From NCBI RefSeq assembly GCF_015558785.1, contig NZ_JADMOP010000004.1, forward strand, positions 92,985 through 156,984: a stretch of 64,000 nucleotides of DNA. Direction: 5' to 3'. The stretch is from Collinsella aerofaciens (lineage in GTDB: Bacteria > Actinomycetota > Coriobacteriia > Coriobacteriales > Coriobacteriaceae). Both the position numbers and the translations under genes were made by a program. The notes below the pieces were generated by a model. That model was not told the origin of the DNA. It saw nothing but the letters and a program-made list of their open reading frames with translations, and searched no databases. The first letter of the stretch is position 1. Each line of letters opens with the position of its first letter. This document shows positions 42,206 to 50,347 of this stretch, piece by piece.

Positions 42206-43339
42206 ATGTACATTTCCACACATCAGGCTCTACTCGACTTTTGCCAGCGCGCTCGTGAGTTTGACGCGATTGCCGTCGATACCGAGTTTTTGCGCGAGCG
42301 CACGTTCCATCCGCGCCTGTGCTTGGTTCAGATTGCCACCCCTGCCGAGAGCGTCGCGGTCGATCCCCTGGTGATCGACGACCTATCGCCGCTGGCCGAG
42401 CTTATGGCCGACGAGAGCGTGACCAAGGTCTTCCACGCGTGCTCGCAGGATATGGAGGTCATGCTCCATACCGTGGGCGTGCTGCCACGACCGATTTTCG
42501 ATACGCAGGTCGCCGCCGCCTTTTTGGGCGAGCGCCAGCAGATTTCGTATGGCGCGCTTGTTCAGACGTTCTGCGGCGTATCGCTGCCCAAGACCGAGTC
42601 GCTGACCGACTGGTCGCGCCGCCCGCTGACCGATAAGCAGATTGAGTATGCGATCGATGACGTCAAGTACCTGATCGTCGCCTATACCGAGATGATGAGC
42701 CGCCTGCGCGAGCTGGGCCGTGTGGACTGGGTGCTCGACGAGCTGCGTCCTCTGGCTGATGAGTCGCACTATCGCGCCGATCGCCACGAGGCGTTCCGCA
42801 AGGTCAAACGCATCAACTCGTGCAGCCGTCACCAGCTGGGTATCGCGCGCGAGCTCGCCGCCTGGCGCGAGGACCGCGCCGAGCGCCGTAACATCCCGCG
42901 CAAGTGGGTCATGTCCGACGACACGCTGCTTGCGCTCGTTAAGCGCAATCCCGTGCGCGTTGAGGAGTTCCGTAGCATTCGCGGTACCGATCAGTTGGGG
43001 GAGCGCGACGTGGACGGTGCGCTCATGGCCATCAAGCGCGGTGCGAGCTGTCCGCACGATCGCCTGCCGCTCTTGGTGCGCGGACATCGTCAGATTTCGC
43101 CGGAGCTGGAGAGCGTGACTGACCTTATGTATGCGCTTATCCGCCTGGTTGCCGAGCGCTCAGGCGTGGCGACCTCGGTCATTGCCTCGCGCGATGACCT
43201 GGCCGACTATATCGAGCATCCCGAGCAAAGCCCCCTGCGCGAAGGCTGGCGCTTTGAGCTTGTGGGCTCGCGCCTGGACGATCTGCTTTCCGGCAATATG
43301 GGGTTGACGGTGAAGGACGGAAAAATCGAATTGCTGTAA
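42206..43339 (+). CDS. rnd: Ribonuclease D
   Basis: About 377 residues from the ATG at 42206; an in-frame GTG at 42170 is an alternative, and neither has a strong RBS. DEDDy exonuclease motifs: AIAVDTEFLRERTFHPRLCLVQIAT (Exo I, about residues 21-45), VFHACSQDMEVML (Exo II, about 84) and YAIDDVKYLIVAY (Exo III, about 155). A HRDC domain follows (REDRAERRNIPRKWVMSDDTLLALVKRNP, about 235-265). It trims the 3' ends of tRNA and other stable RNAs. Adjacent genes are unrelated. Confidence 0.9.
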   Translation: MYISTHQALLDFCQRAREFDAIAVDTEFLRERTFHPRLCLVQIATPAESVAVDPLVIDDLSPLAELMADESVTKVFHACSQDMEVMLHTVGVLPRPIFDTQVAAAFLGERQQISYGALVQTFCGVSLPKTESLTDWSRRPLTDKQIEYAIDDVKYLIVAYTEMMSRLRELGRVDWVLDELRPLADESHYRADRHEAFRKVKRINSCSRHQLGIARELAAWREDRAERRNIPRKWVMSDDTLLALVKRNPVRVEEFRSIRGTDQLGERDVDGALMAIKRGASCPHDRLPLLVRGHRQISPELESVTDLMYALIRLVAERSGVATSVIASRDDLADYIEHPEQSPLREGWRFELVGSRLDDLLSGNMGLTVKDGKIELL

Positions 43340-43403
43340 GGAAGCCTAGCCGTTTGAGTGGGTAAAATGCCTCCAACGTGTAACTCGATTCGGAGGAATT
43401 CGC

Positions 43404-44108
43404 ATGCCCTATTACTATGGATACGGCTTTGGCATTGACCCGCTGTACCTGCTGGTTGTTCTTGTCTGCACGGTGCTTGGCCTTGCCGCACAGAAATATA
43501 TCAACTCGACGTACAAAACCTGGTCCAAGGTTCGCTCGGACGGCGATACGGGTGCCACGGTCGCTCGCCGCATGCTCGACGCCAACGGCTGCAACGCCGT
43601 GGGTATCAAGGGTGTCGCCGGCGAGCTCACCGACCATTACAACCCGCAGGACAATAACCTGTATCTCTCGGATGCCAACCGTTCGGGCGGGTCGGTCGCT
43701 AGCGTTGCCGTCGCCTGCCACGAGGCGGGCCATGCCGCCCAGCGTCAAAGCGGTTACGCCATGATGAAAGTGCGCACCGCCCTGGTTCCGGTCGTTAACT
43801 TTACCCAGAACACCTGGACCATCGTGTTGCTCTTGGGCCTGTTTATGAACATTGCCGGGCTCACGACCCTCGCGTTGATCTTCTTCTCGTTTAGCGTGCT
43901 GTTCCAACTCGTTACGTTGCCGGTCGAGATTGACGCTAGCCGACGTGCCGTGGCGTACATCGAGCAGTCGGGTATGAGTTCCAAGCAGGTCAACGGCGCC
44001 AAGAAGGTGCTGACGGCCGCCGCGCTTACCTATGTGGCCGCAGCGCTGACTTCGATCATTCAGCTGCTCTACCTTATGGCTCGCTACAACAGAAACTCCA
44101 ACCGATAA
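43404..44108 (+). CDS. Zinc metallopeptidase, YugP family
   Basis: 234 residues, GGAGGAATTCGC before the ATG. The membrane protein has an N-terminal helix (LYLLVVLVCTVLGLAAQKYI) and further helices near 125-175 and 205-225. The zinc motif HEAGHAAQ is at about residue 105 inside VAVACHEAGHAAQRQSGY. The segments LTDHYNPQDNNLYLSDANR and LPVEIDASRRAVAYIE identify the neutral zinc metallopeptidase 2 family. The physiological substrate is unknown. It is followed by a GC-rich hairpin, so probably monocistronic. Confidence 0.88.
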   Translation: MPYYYGYGFGIDPLYLLVVLVCTVLGLAAQKYINSTYKTWSKVRSDGDTGATVARRMLDANGCNAVGIKGVAGELTDHYNPQDNNLYLSDANRSGGSVASVAVACHEAGHAAQRQSGYAMMKVRTALVPVVNFTQNTWTIVLLLGLFMNIAGLTTLALIFFSFSVLFQLVTLPVEIDASRRAVAYIEQSGMSSKQVNGAKKVLTAAALTYVAAALTSIIQLLYLMARYNRNSNR

Positions 44109-44124
44109 CAAATTGGATCGCTGG

Positions 44125-44156
44125 GCGCCGCGGGGATTCGTGTCCCCGCGGCGCTG
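44125..44156 (+). terminator. Hairpin after the YugP gene
   Basis: GCGCCGCGGGGA - TTCGTG - TCCCCGCGGCGC, perfect 12 bp stem with a poor T-tract. Confidence 0.55.
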
Positions 44157-44223
44157 TACTATGTGTTGGACTTAAATTTGCGCAGGGCCGGAGCCCATGT
44201 GCACGATGACGAAAGGAGGCTGC

Positions 44224-45675
44224 GTGGCGGGCTGGAATCTAACCGGCAATGCCGTTTCCGCCGAGTTTGACGGTTCGGATGAGCAGGAGCGCAAGGAGCT
44301 CAGCGTGAGCCAGGCGGTGGAGATCGCCGCTGGTGCGCTCGATGCCATTCCGCAGCTGAGTGTCCTGGGCGAGGTCACGGGTTTCCGTGGTCCCAACGCC
44401 CGAAGCGGCCACTGCTACTTCCAGATTAAAGACGACTCGGCCGCCGTCGACTGCATCATCTGGAAGGGCGCCTATCTCAAGCGTACCTTCGATCTGCGTG
44501 ACGGCATGCAGGTGAGCTTTAAGGGCAGCTTCAACCTCTATAAGCCCACGGGTCGTATGAGCTTTGTCGCTCGCTCGTTTTCGCTGGCGGGGGAGGGTCT
44601 GCTGCGTCAACAAGTGGCGCAACTGGCCGAAAAGCTACGCCGCGAGGGCCTGATGGACGAAGCGCGCAAACGCCGCATCCCGGTGTTCTGCTCACGCGTG
44701 GCGGTTGTCACCTCGCTTTCCGGTGCGGTAATCGACGACGTCAAGCGTACGCTGCGCCGACGCAACCCGCTCGTCGAGCTCGTCTGCGTGGGCGCAAAGG
44801 TCCAGGGCGAGGGTGCGCCGGCAGAGCTTATTGAAGGCTTGCGCCGCGCCGCTGCCATTACGCCGGCGCCCGATTGCATTTTGCTCGTGCGTGGCGGCGG
44901 TTCCTTCGAGGACCTCATGACCTTTAACGACGAGGAGCTTGCCCGTGCGGTGGCAGCCTGTCCCGTGCCTGTGGTGACGGGCATTGGGCATGAGCCCGAT
45001 ACCTCGATCTGCGATATGGTGAGCGACCGTCGCGCCTCCACGCCAACGGCGGCGGCAGAATCGGTAGCGCCGGCTATGACGGAGTTGGCCGACGTGCTCG
45101 AGGCGCGCCATCAGCGTCTGGGTGCCGCGATGGCATCGATGATTGGGTCGGCCCAGGTCGACCTGGAGATGCTCAACCAGCGCGGTCGTCGTGCCTGGGA
45201 CACCTATACGGCTCGCTTGGGCGATGCGCTCGATGCGGCTGCGTGCCGCCCGTGCCTCAACGACCCAACTTTTATGGTCGAGCGTCGCGAGTCTGAGCTT
45301 GCCCTGACTGCCGATCGTCTGTCCGGCGCCATAGCGCGTTCGGTTGGGGCCTTCCGTTCCAACTTCGAGCGTCTGCCCGAGCGCTTGATCGCAAGCACCT
45401 CAGGACTCGATGGCAAGCGCCATTCGCTCACGCTCGCAAGCTCCCGCCTGGAGCATCAGGGGCGCACGATGCTCAGCAAACCCGCGTCCGACTTGGGCCG
45501 TGCGGCGGCCTCACTCGATGCCCTGTCGCCGCTCAAGGTGCTTGCCCGCGGCTATTCCATCGCGTACAGCGATGATGGGGTGGCTACGAGCGCCAAGACC
45601 TTTAAGCCGGGCGACGCCATCCGCGTGCGCATGGCAGACGGTAACGTTGCGGCAACGGTCGATACGGTCGAGTAG
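44224..45675 (+). CDS. xseA: Exodeoxyribonuclease VII large subunit
   Basis: 483 residues from the GTG at 44224, chosen because AAAGGAGG ends 4 bases before it; upstream ATGs at 44197 and 44206 precede that box. The N-terminal OB-fold (LSVSQAVEIAAGALDAIPQLSVLGEVTGFRGPNARSGHCYFQIKDDSA) and the catalytic domain (RVAVVTSLSGAVIDDVKRTLRRRNP; LLVRGGGSFEDLMTFNDEELARAVAACPVPVVTGIGHEPDTSICDMVSDRRASTPTAAAE) are complete. C-terminal coiled coils end with LSPLKVLARGYSI. With XseB it degrades single-stranded DNA. xseB follows 42 bp later. Confidence 0.94.
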   Translation: MAGWNLTGNAVSAEFDGSDEQERKELSVSQAVEIAAGALDAIPQLSVLGEVTGFRGPNARSGHCYFQIKDDSAAVDCIIWKGAYLKRTFDLRDGMQVSFKGSFNLYKPTGRMSFVARSFSLAGEGLLRQQVAQLAEKLRREGLMDEARKRRIPVFCSRVAVVTSLSGAVIDDVKRTLRRRNPLVELVCVGAKVQGEGAPAELIEGLRRAAAITPAPDCILLVRGGGSFEDLMTFNDEELARAVAACPVPVVTGIGHEPDTSICDMVSDRRASTPTAAAESVAPAMTELADVLEARHQRLGAAMASMIGSAQVDLEMLNQRGRRAWDTYTARLGDALDAAACRPCLNDPTFMVERRESELALTADRLSGAIARSVGAFRSNFERLPERLIASTSGLDGKRHSLTLASSRLEHQGRTMLSKPASDLGRAAASLDALSPLKVLARGYSIAYSDDGVATSAKTFKPGDAIRVRMADGNVAATVDTVE

Positions 45676-45717
45676 GCCGCGTTTCATAGCGATAAACCTT
45701 TAGGAAAGGAAACAGAT

Positions 45718-45984
45718 ATGGCAGAGAAGACCCCGGTCGAGCAGCTTACGTACAAGCAGGCCTCGCAGGAGCTGGAGCTCATCATTCGCAGCTTGGAGTC
45801 GGGCGATATGGAGCTCGAGGAGTCGCTCGAGAGCTATACCCGCGGCGTCGAGCTCCTCAAGAGCCTGCGCACCCGCCTGTCCGATGCCGAGCAGAAGGTC
45901 TCGGTGCTTCTGAAGGATGTTGACGGCAACGACGTGCTCGCCGACGGCGAAGCCGCCAACACGGACGACAACCTCTCGTTCTAA
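45718..45984 (+). CDS. xseB: Exodeoxyribonuclease VII small subunit
   Basis: 88 residues, AGGAAAGGAAAC before the ATG. The helical hairpin YKQASQELELIIRSLESGDMELEESLESYTRGVELLKSLRTRLSDAEQKV is the XseB family signature. Several copies coat one XseA to make the holoenzyme. It is directly downstream of xseA. Confidence 0.93.
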   Translation: MAEKTPVEQLTYKQASQELELIIRSLESGDMELEESLESYTRGVELLKSLRTRLSDAEQKVSVLLKDVDGNDVLADGEAANTDDNLSF

Positions 45985-46033
45985 CCATCTCGACCAAATA
46001 TAATTACCTTGGTCTGTGAGAAAGGAATCAACC

Positions 46034-46369
46034 ATGTGTGATTGCATCTTCTGCAAAATTGCCAACCACGAGATCCCCTCGACCGTTGTCTATGAGGACG
46101 ACCAGGTCATCGCATTCGACGACCTCAACCCCCAGGCGCCGGTCCATACCCTCGTGATCCCCAAGAAGCACTACAACGACATCGCCGACAACGTGCCTGC
46201 CGAGACCATGGGCGCCATGGCTCACGCCATCCAGGAGGTCGCCAAGGTCAAGGGCTTGGAGGACGGTTTCCGCGTCATCTCCAACAAGGGCGTCAACGCC
46301 GGCCAGACCGTCATGCACTTCCACATGCACGTTCTCGGCGGCAAGAGCCTGGGCGAGAACCTCATCTGA
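46034..46369 (+). CDS. HIT family nucleotide hydrolase
   Basis: 111 residues from the ATG at 46034 (GAAAGGA 6 bases upstream). The N-terminal CDCIFCKIANHEIPS has the paired cysteines common in HIT proteins, and the His triad motif MHFHMHVLGG is at about residues 95-104. Similar proteins hydrolyse adenosine 5'-phosphoramidate. It lies 49 bp after xseB and may be cotranscribed, with a terminator after it. Confidence 0.9.
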   Translation: MCDCIFCKIANHEIPSTVVYEDDQVIAFDDLNPQAPVHTLVIPKKHYNDIADNVPAETMGAMAHAIQEVAKVKGLEDGFRVISNKGVNAGQTVMHFHMHVLGGKSLGENLI

Positions 46370-46429
46370 GGGCGCTTCTTCCTTGCAATGAAACGGAAGC
46401 TCAAGCACCGATAACTTATATATCAACGC

Positions 46430-46466
46430 AATAAACCCGAGCGCGAGGGCGTTTGGGTTTATTATT
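46430..46466 (+). terminator. Terminator after the HIT gene
   Basis: AATAAACCC / GGGTTTATT arms around a GC-rich centre, followed by ATT. Confidence 0.6.
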
Positions 46467-46516
46467 GAAGCGTATGTAACCTGGCGGCGCCACACCGCCT
46501 GTTAGTAGGGAGACAC

Positions 46517-47695
46517 ATGAACGTTCTGGTCGTCAACGCGGGATCTTCGACCCTTAAGTATCAGGTCATCGACACCAAGTCCCATAAGGTGTCCGCAAAG
46601 GGCTCCTGCGAGCGCGTCTGCTTTACCGGCGGTACCTTCACCCACGCTGCCAACGGTTCCAAGAAGGTGACCGAGAACATCGAGTTCCCCGACCACAAGG
46701 TCGCCATCGAGGTCGTCCTGAAGGACCTCGAGGCCAACGGCGTCAAGATCGAGGGCATCGGCCATCGTATCGTTCAGGGCGGTTGGTACTTTGGCGATTC
46801 CTCCCTCGTCGACGAGGACGTCCTCGCCAAGATCCGCGAGGTCGCTCCGCTCGCCCCGCTGCACAATAACCCCGAGGCCAACGTTATCGAGTACTGCCTG
46901 GAGCAGTATCCCGATCTGCCCAACGTCACGGTCTACGACACCGCTTTCCACTTCAATATGCCCGAGGTCGCCAAGACCTACGCCCTGCCCAAGGACGTCT
47001 GCGACAAGCTGCACATCCGTAAGTACGGCGCCCACGGCACCAGCTACCGCTACATTTCCAAGAAGGTTGCTGAGATGACCAACGGAGAGGCTCGCAAGGT
47101 CGTCGTGTGCCACATCGGTTCCGGCGCTTCCCTGTGCGCCATCGAGGACGGCAAGTGCATGGACACCACCATGGGCCTCACCCCGCTCGACGGCGTCATG
47201 ATGGGCACCCGCTGCGGCTCCATCGACCCGGCTACCGTGTGCTACCTGCAGCGCGAGGGCGGCTACACCTTCGATGAGGTCGACGAGATGATGAACAAGA
47301 AGTCCGGCCTTTTGGCTGTGACCGGAGGCAAGACCAACGACTGCCGCAACGTCGAGGAGCTCGCCGCTGCTGGCGACCCCGAGGCCCAGCTCGCCTTCGA
47401 TATGTTCGTCTACAAGATTGCCGCCAAGGCCGCCGAGATGGCCACCTCCATGTGCGGCATGGACACCCTGGTCTTTACCGCCGGCATCGGCGAGCACGCT
47501 CCGGCCGTCCGCGCCGGCGTGGCCGACCGCCTGGCCTTTATGGGTGTCAAGATGGATCACGCCCGCAACGCCCTGCGTGGCGACGGCGCTTGGTGCCTGT
47601 CCGCCAAGGATTCCAAGGTCAAGATTTTCGTCATCCCCACGGACGAAGAGTTCATGATCGCTTCCGACGTCGAGCGCATCGTCAACGGCAAGTAA
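46517..47695 (+). CDS. ackA: Acetate kinase, divergent copy 1
   Basis: 392 residues of the ASKHA fold, interconverting acetate/ATP and acetyl phosphate/ADP. Conserved parts: VVNAGSSTLKY, GHRIVQGG, PLHN, VYDTAFH, MGTRCGSIDPATV, FTAGIGE and IPTDEE. Compared with well-studied enzymes and with copy 2, several usually conserved residues differ: GTSYRY in place of GTSHRY, HIGSGAS in place of HLGNGAS, and GIGEH in place of GIGEN. The codon use is the more strongly biased of the two copies, suggesting high expression. It could have altered kinetics or a different carboxylate. The second copy follows 164 bp downstream. Confidence 0.88.
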   Translation: MNVLVVNAGSSTLKYQVIDTKSHKVSAKGSCERVCFTGGTFTHAANGSKKVTENIEFPDHKVAIEVVLKDLEANGVKIEGIGHRIVQGGWYFGDSSLVDEDVLAKIREVAPLAPLHNNPEANVIEYCLEQYPDLPNVTVYDTAFHFNMPEVAKTYALPKDVCDKLHIRKYGAHGTSYRYISKKVAEMTNGEARKVVVCHIGSGASLCAIEDGKCMDTTMGLTPLDGVMMGTRCGSIDPATVCYLQREGGYTFDEVDEMMNKKSGLLAVTGGKTNDCRNVEELAAAGDPEAQLAFDMFVYKIAAKAAEMATSMCGMDTLVFTAGIGEHAPAVRAGVADRLAFMGVKMDHARNALRGDGAWCLSAKDSKVKIFVIPTDEEFMIASDVERIVNGK

Positions 47696-47700
47696 TTGCA

Positions 47701-47745
47701 AGAGGGGAGGGGCTGGACGACCGAGCGCCGTTCGGCCCCTCTTTT
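47701..47745 (+). terminator. Terminator after acetate kinase copy 1
   Basis: AGAGGGG / CCCCTCT hairpin with a long loop, then TTTTG. Confidence 0.6.
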
Positions 47746-47776
47746 GTGCTCGTTGGGCGATATGCCTGATAGCTAT

Positions 47777-47793
47777 TTATCAAAGTGTGATAA
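47777..47793. promoter_or_regulatory. Palindrome TTATCA-N5-TGATAA upstream of ackA copy 2
   Basis: Perfect 6-5-6 inverted repeat, 67 bp before the second ackA ATG. GATAACTT next to it also occurs upstream of copy 1 (46410-46417), hinting at a shared regulator. The binding protein is unknown. Confidence 0.4.
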
Positions 47794-47859
47794 CTTCTTA
47801 TTAAAATGCGGCCGCTTTAAGGGGTCTGCGCCGACCGTATCGCACTGCAAAGGAGTCTC

Positions 47860-49038
47860 ATGAACGTACTTGTTGTCAACGCCGGTAGCTCAAGCCTTAA
47901 ATATCAGCTTTTGGATACCGATACCCGCGAGGTTTTCGCCAAGGGCAACTGCGAGCGTATCGGTTCGGACACGGGCATCTTTGGCCACTCCGAGAACGGT
48001 GGCGCCAAGCAAACCGAGGAGGCTCCCTTCCCGGATCACCGTTCGGCTATCGCACGTGTGCTCGAGAAACTCGAGAAGACCGACTTTACGATCGATGGCA
48101 TTGGCCATCGCATTGTTCAAGGCGGTTGGCACTTTAAGGATTCCGCGGTCGTCGACGACGAGGTCATGGCTAAGATTCTCGAGGTAGCCCCGCTCGCCCC
48201 GCTGCACAATTATGGCGAGGCCGCAGCAATCGAGTATTGCCGCGAGAAGTATCCGGAGCTGCCCAACGTGGCCGTCTTCGATACCTCGTTCCACATGACC
48301 ATGCCCGAGGTCGCCTACACCTACGCGTTGCCCAAGGACGTGTGCGACAAGTACCACGTGCGCAAGTACGGTGCCCACGGCACGAGCCACCGCTATGAGT
48401 GGATGATGGCCAAGGAGATCCTGGGCTCGCGCTGTCACCGTCTGCTTTCGTGCCATCTGGGCAACGGTGCTTCGCTTGCCGCCATTGAGGACGGCGTGTG
48501 CCGCGATACCACGATGGGCCTCACGCCGCTCGACGGCCTGATGATGGGTACCCGTTGTGGTTCCATTGACCCGGCCACCGTGTGCTACCTCCAGCGCGAG
48601 GGCGGCTACAGCTATCAGGAAGTCGACGACATGATGAACAAGCAGTCCGGTCTGCTTGCCATCTCGGGTATCTCCAATGACGCCCGCGACATCCGCACAC
48701 GCGCCTCCGAGGGTGACGAGCGCTGTCTGCTCGCCTTCGATATGTTCGCCTACAAGGCTATGCAGCAGGCCGGTTCCATGATCGCTTCCATGGCGGGCGT
48801 GGACACCATCACCTTTACCGCCGGCATTGGCGAGAACGACTGGTCGATCCGCAAGGCCTTCTGCGACTGCTTTGAGTGGCTGGGCGTGCGCATCGACAAC
48901 AACAAGAACCGCGAGGCCGTGGGCAACGGCCCGCAGGTCATCAGCGCCGCCGGTTCCTCCGTCACGGTCATGGTCATCCCCACCGACGAGGAATACATGA
49001 TCGCCCACGACGTCGAGCGCCTGACCAAGAACAACTAA
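47860..49038 (+). CDS. ackA: Acetate kinase, copy 2
   Basis: 392 residues; AAAGGAG precedes the ATG. It retains the usual catalytic motifs: VVNAGSSSLKY, VRKYGAHGTSHRYE, HLGNGASLA, LTPLDGLMMGTRCGSIDP, FTAGIGENDWSIRK and IPTDEEY. Both copies share a VQGG variant in place of the common VHGG. It faces pta across a strong bidirectional terminator, so acetyl-CoA to acetate plus ATP is encoded here on two convergent transcripts. It has its own upstream region, with a 17 bp palindrome, and can be regulated apart from copy 1. Confidence 0.92.
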   Translation: MNVLVVNAGSSSLKYQLLDTDTREVFAKGNCERIGSDTGIFGHSENGGAKQTEEAPFPDHRSAIARVLEKLEKTDFTIDGIGHRIVQGGWHFKDSAVVDDEVMAKILEVAPLAPLHNYGEAAAIEYCREKYPELPNVAVFDTSFHMTMPEVAYTYALPKDVCDKYHVRKYGAHGTSHRYEWMMAKEILGSRCHRLLSCHLGNGASLAAIEDGVCRDTTMGLTPLDGLMMGTRCGSIDPATVCYLQREGGYSYQEVDDMMNKQSGLLAISGISNDARDIRTRASEGDERCLLAFDMFAYKAMQQAGSMIASMAGVDTITFTAGIGENDWSIRKAFCDCFEWLGVRIDNNKNREAVGNGPQVISAAGSSVTVMVIPTDEEYMIAHDVERLTKNN

Positions 49039-49060
49039 CGCGCGCATTTGCAGGTAAACG

Positions 49061-49095
49061 AAAGGCCTCCAGAGCAACAGCTCCGGAGGCCTTTT
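49061..49095. terminator. Bidirectional terminator between ackA copy 2 and pta
   Basis: AAAGGCCTCC - AGAGCAACAGCTCC - GGAGGCCTTTT. Confidence 0.88.
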
Positions 49096-49135
49096 GCTAG
49101 CGGGCGGAAATTCCTGTCCCGAGGGGATATGTACG

Positions 49136-50116
49136 CTACTCAGCCATCTGAGCCTGGACGGCGGTGATGGCCACGACACCCACGATGTCGTCGGCAGAGC
49201 AGCCGCGCGACAGATCGTTGACCGGCTTGGCGATGCCCTGCAGGATGGGGCCGTAGGCGTCGGCGCCGGCGAAGCGCTGGACCAGCTTGTAGCCGATGTT
49301 GCCGGCCTCGAGGTCGGGGAACACGAGCACGTTGGCCTTGCCGGCAACGGAGGAGCCGGGAGCCTTGAGCTGGGCGACGGTGGGGACAATAGCGGCATCG
49401 AGCTGCAGGTCGCCGTCGATGGCGAGCTCGGGAGCCTTCTCCTTGCAGAACTTCACAGCCTCCTGGACCTTCTTGGCGACCTCGCCGCCAGCGGAGCCCA
49501 TGGTGGAGTAGGAGAGCATGGCCACGTGCGGCTCAACGTTGCCCATGAAGGTGGACCAGGAGTGAGCGGAGGCGATGGCGATCTCGGAGAGCTCGTCGGA
49601 GGACGGGTTGATGTTGAGGCCGCAGTCGGCGAAGATCAGCGTGCCGTCAGTGCCGAACTGCGGGGTGTCGGTGCACATCACGAAGAAGGCCGAGACCAGC
49701 TTGGTGCCCGGGGCGGTCTTGAGGATCTGAAGCGCGGGGCGCAGGGTGTCGGCGGTGGAGTGGCAGGCGCCGGAGACCAGGCCGTCGGCATCGCCCATCT
49801 TGACCATCATGGTGCCAAAGTAGGTGGCGTCCATCACCTGGGCGCGAGCCTGCTCGATGGTAACGCCCTTCTTGGCGCGGAGCTCGGCAAACTTCTGCGC
49901 GTACTCCTCGTGCTTCTCGGCATTGCGCGGGTCGATGACGGTAGCGCCGGGAACGTTGATCTCGTCGGGGTTGCCCAGGATGACGATCTTTGCCAGGCCC
50001 TCCTCGATGATTTTGGTGGCCGCGACGATAGTGCGCGGATCCTCGCCCTCGGGCAGGACGATCGTCTTAAGGTCGGCCTTGGCGGCAGACTTCATACGGT
50101 TTAGGAAATCGCTCAT
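49136..50116 (-). CDS. pta: Phosphate acetyltransferase
   Basis: 326 residues, the short Pta type without the N-terminal P-loop domain. Signature regions: TIVLPEGEDPRTIVAA, GLVSGACHSTADTLRPALQI, FFVMCTDTPQFG, FADCGLNINPSSDEL, ARLS-like AMLSYSTMGSAGGEV and VFPDLEAGNIGYKLVQRF near the C-terminus. It converts acetyl-CoA and phosphate to acetyl phosphate for the acetate kinases encoded opposite. The 5' region 50117-50347 is divergent with glf. Confidence 0.93.
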   Translation of the reverse strand: MSDFLNRMKSAAKADLKTIVLPEGEDPRTIVAATKIIEEGLAKIVILGNPDEINVPGATVIDPRNAEKHEEYAQKFAELRAKKGVTIEQARAQVMDATYFGTMMVKMGDADGLVSGACHSTADTLRPALQILKTAPGTKLVSAFFVMCTDTPQFGTDGTLIFADCGLNINPSSDELSEIAIASAHSWSTFMGNVEPHVAMLSYSTMGSAGGEVAKKVQEAVKFCKEKAPELAIDGDLQLDAAIVPTVAQLKAPGSSVAGKANVLVFPDLEAGNIGYKLVQRFAGADAYGPILQGIAKPVNDLSRGCSADDIVGVVAITAVQAQMAE

Positions 50117-50168
50117 GTTACTCCTTACAAGCGTTTCGCTAAGCTCCAGGCACCCGGCTGTTCACGAA

Positions 50169-50190
50169 TAAACCCGCTGCTAGCGGGTTT
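50169..50190. promoter_or_regulatory. Hairpin in the pta-glf divergent region
   Basis: AAACCCGCT - GCT - AGCGGGTTTA, a perfect 9 bp stem 53 bp upstream of pta. A perfect -10-like TATAAT lies at 50264-50269 for glf without an obvious -35. Nothing else was recognised in this 231 bp gap. Confidence 0.45.
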
Positions 50191-50347
50191 ACCTTTCAAT
50201 TATGTACGCCGCGGTGCTTGAGCTTTCCTTGTGTGGCAAGCTCATTATAGGACGCATTAGCGCTATAATCGCTCTGATAAATATGTCTCGAAGAATGTTC
50301 GAGAAAAGCCCAGCTAACGAGCCCGTGGCTTTTGACAAGGAGTATCG

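Noticed and set aside
46517..47695. Acetate kinase copy 1 as butyrate or propionate kinase
   Set aside because: Overall motifs and 392-residue length fit AckA; the altered residues justify caution but not renaming.
46502..47701. 399-codon antisense frame over acetate kinase copy 1
   Set aside because: Reverse-frame shadow rich in Val/Gly/Asp/Leu with no domain.
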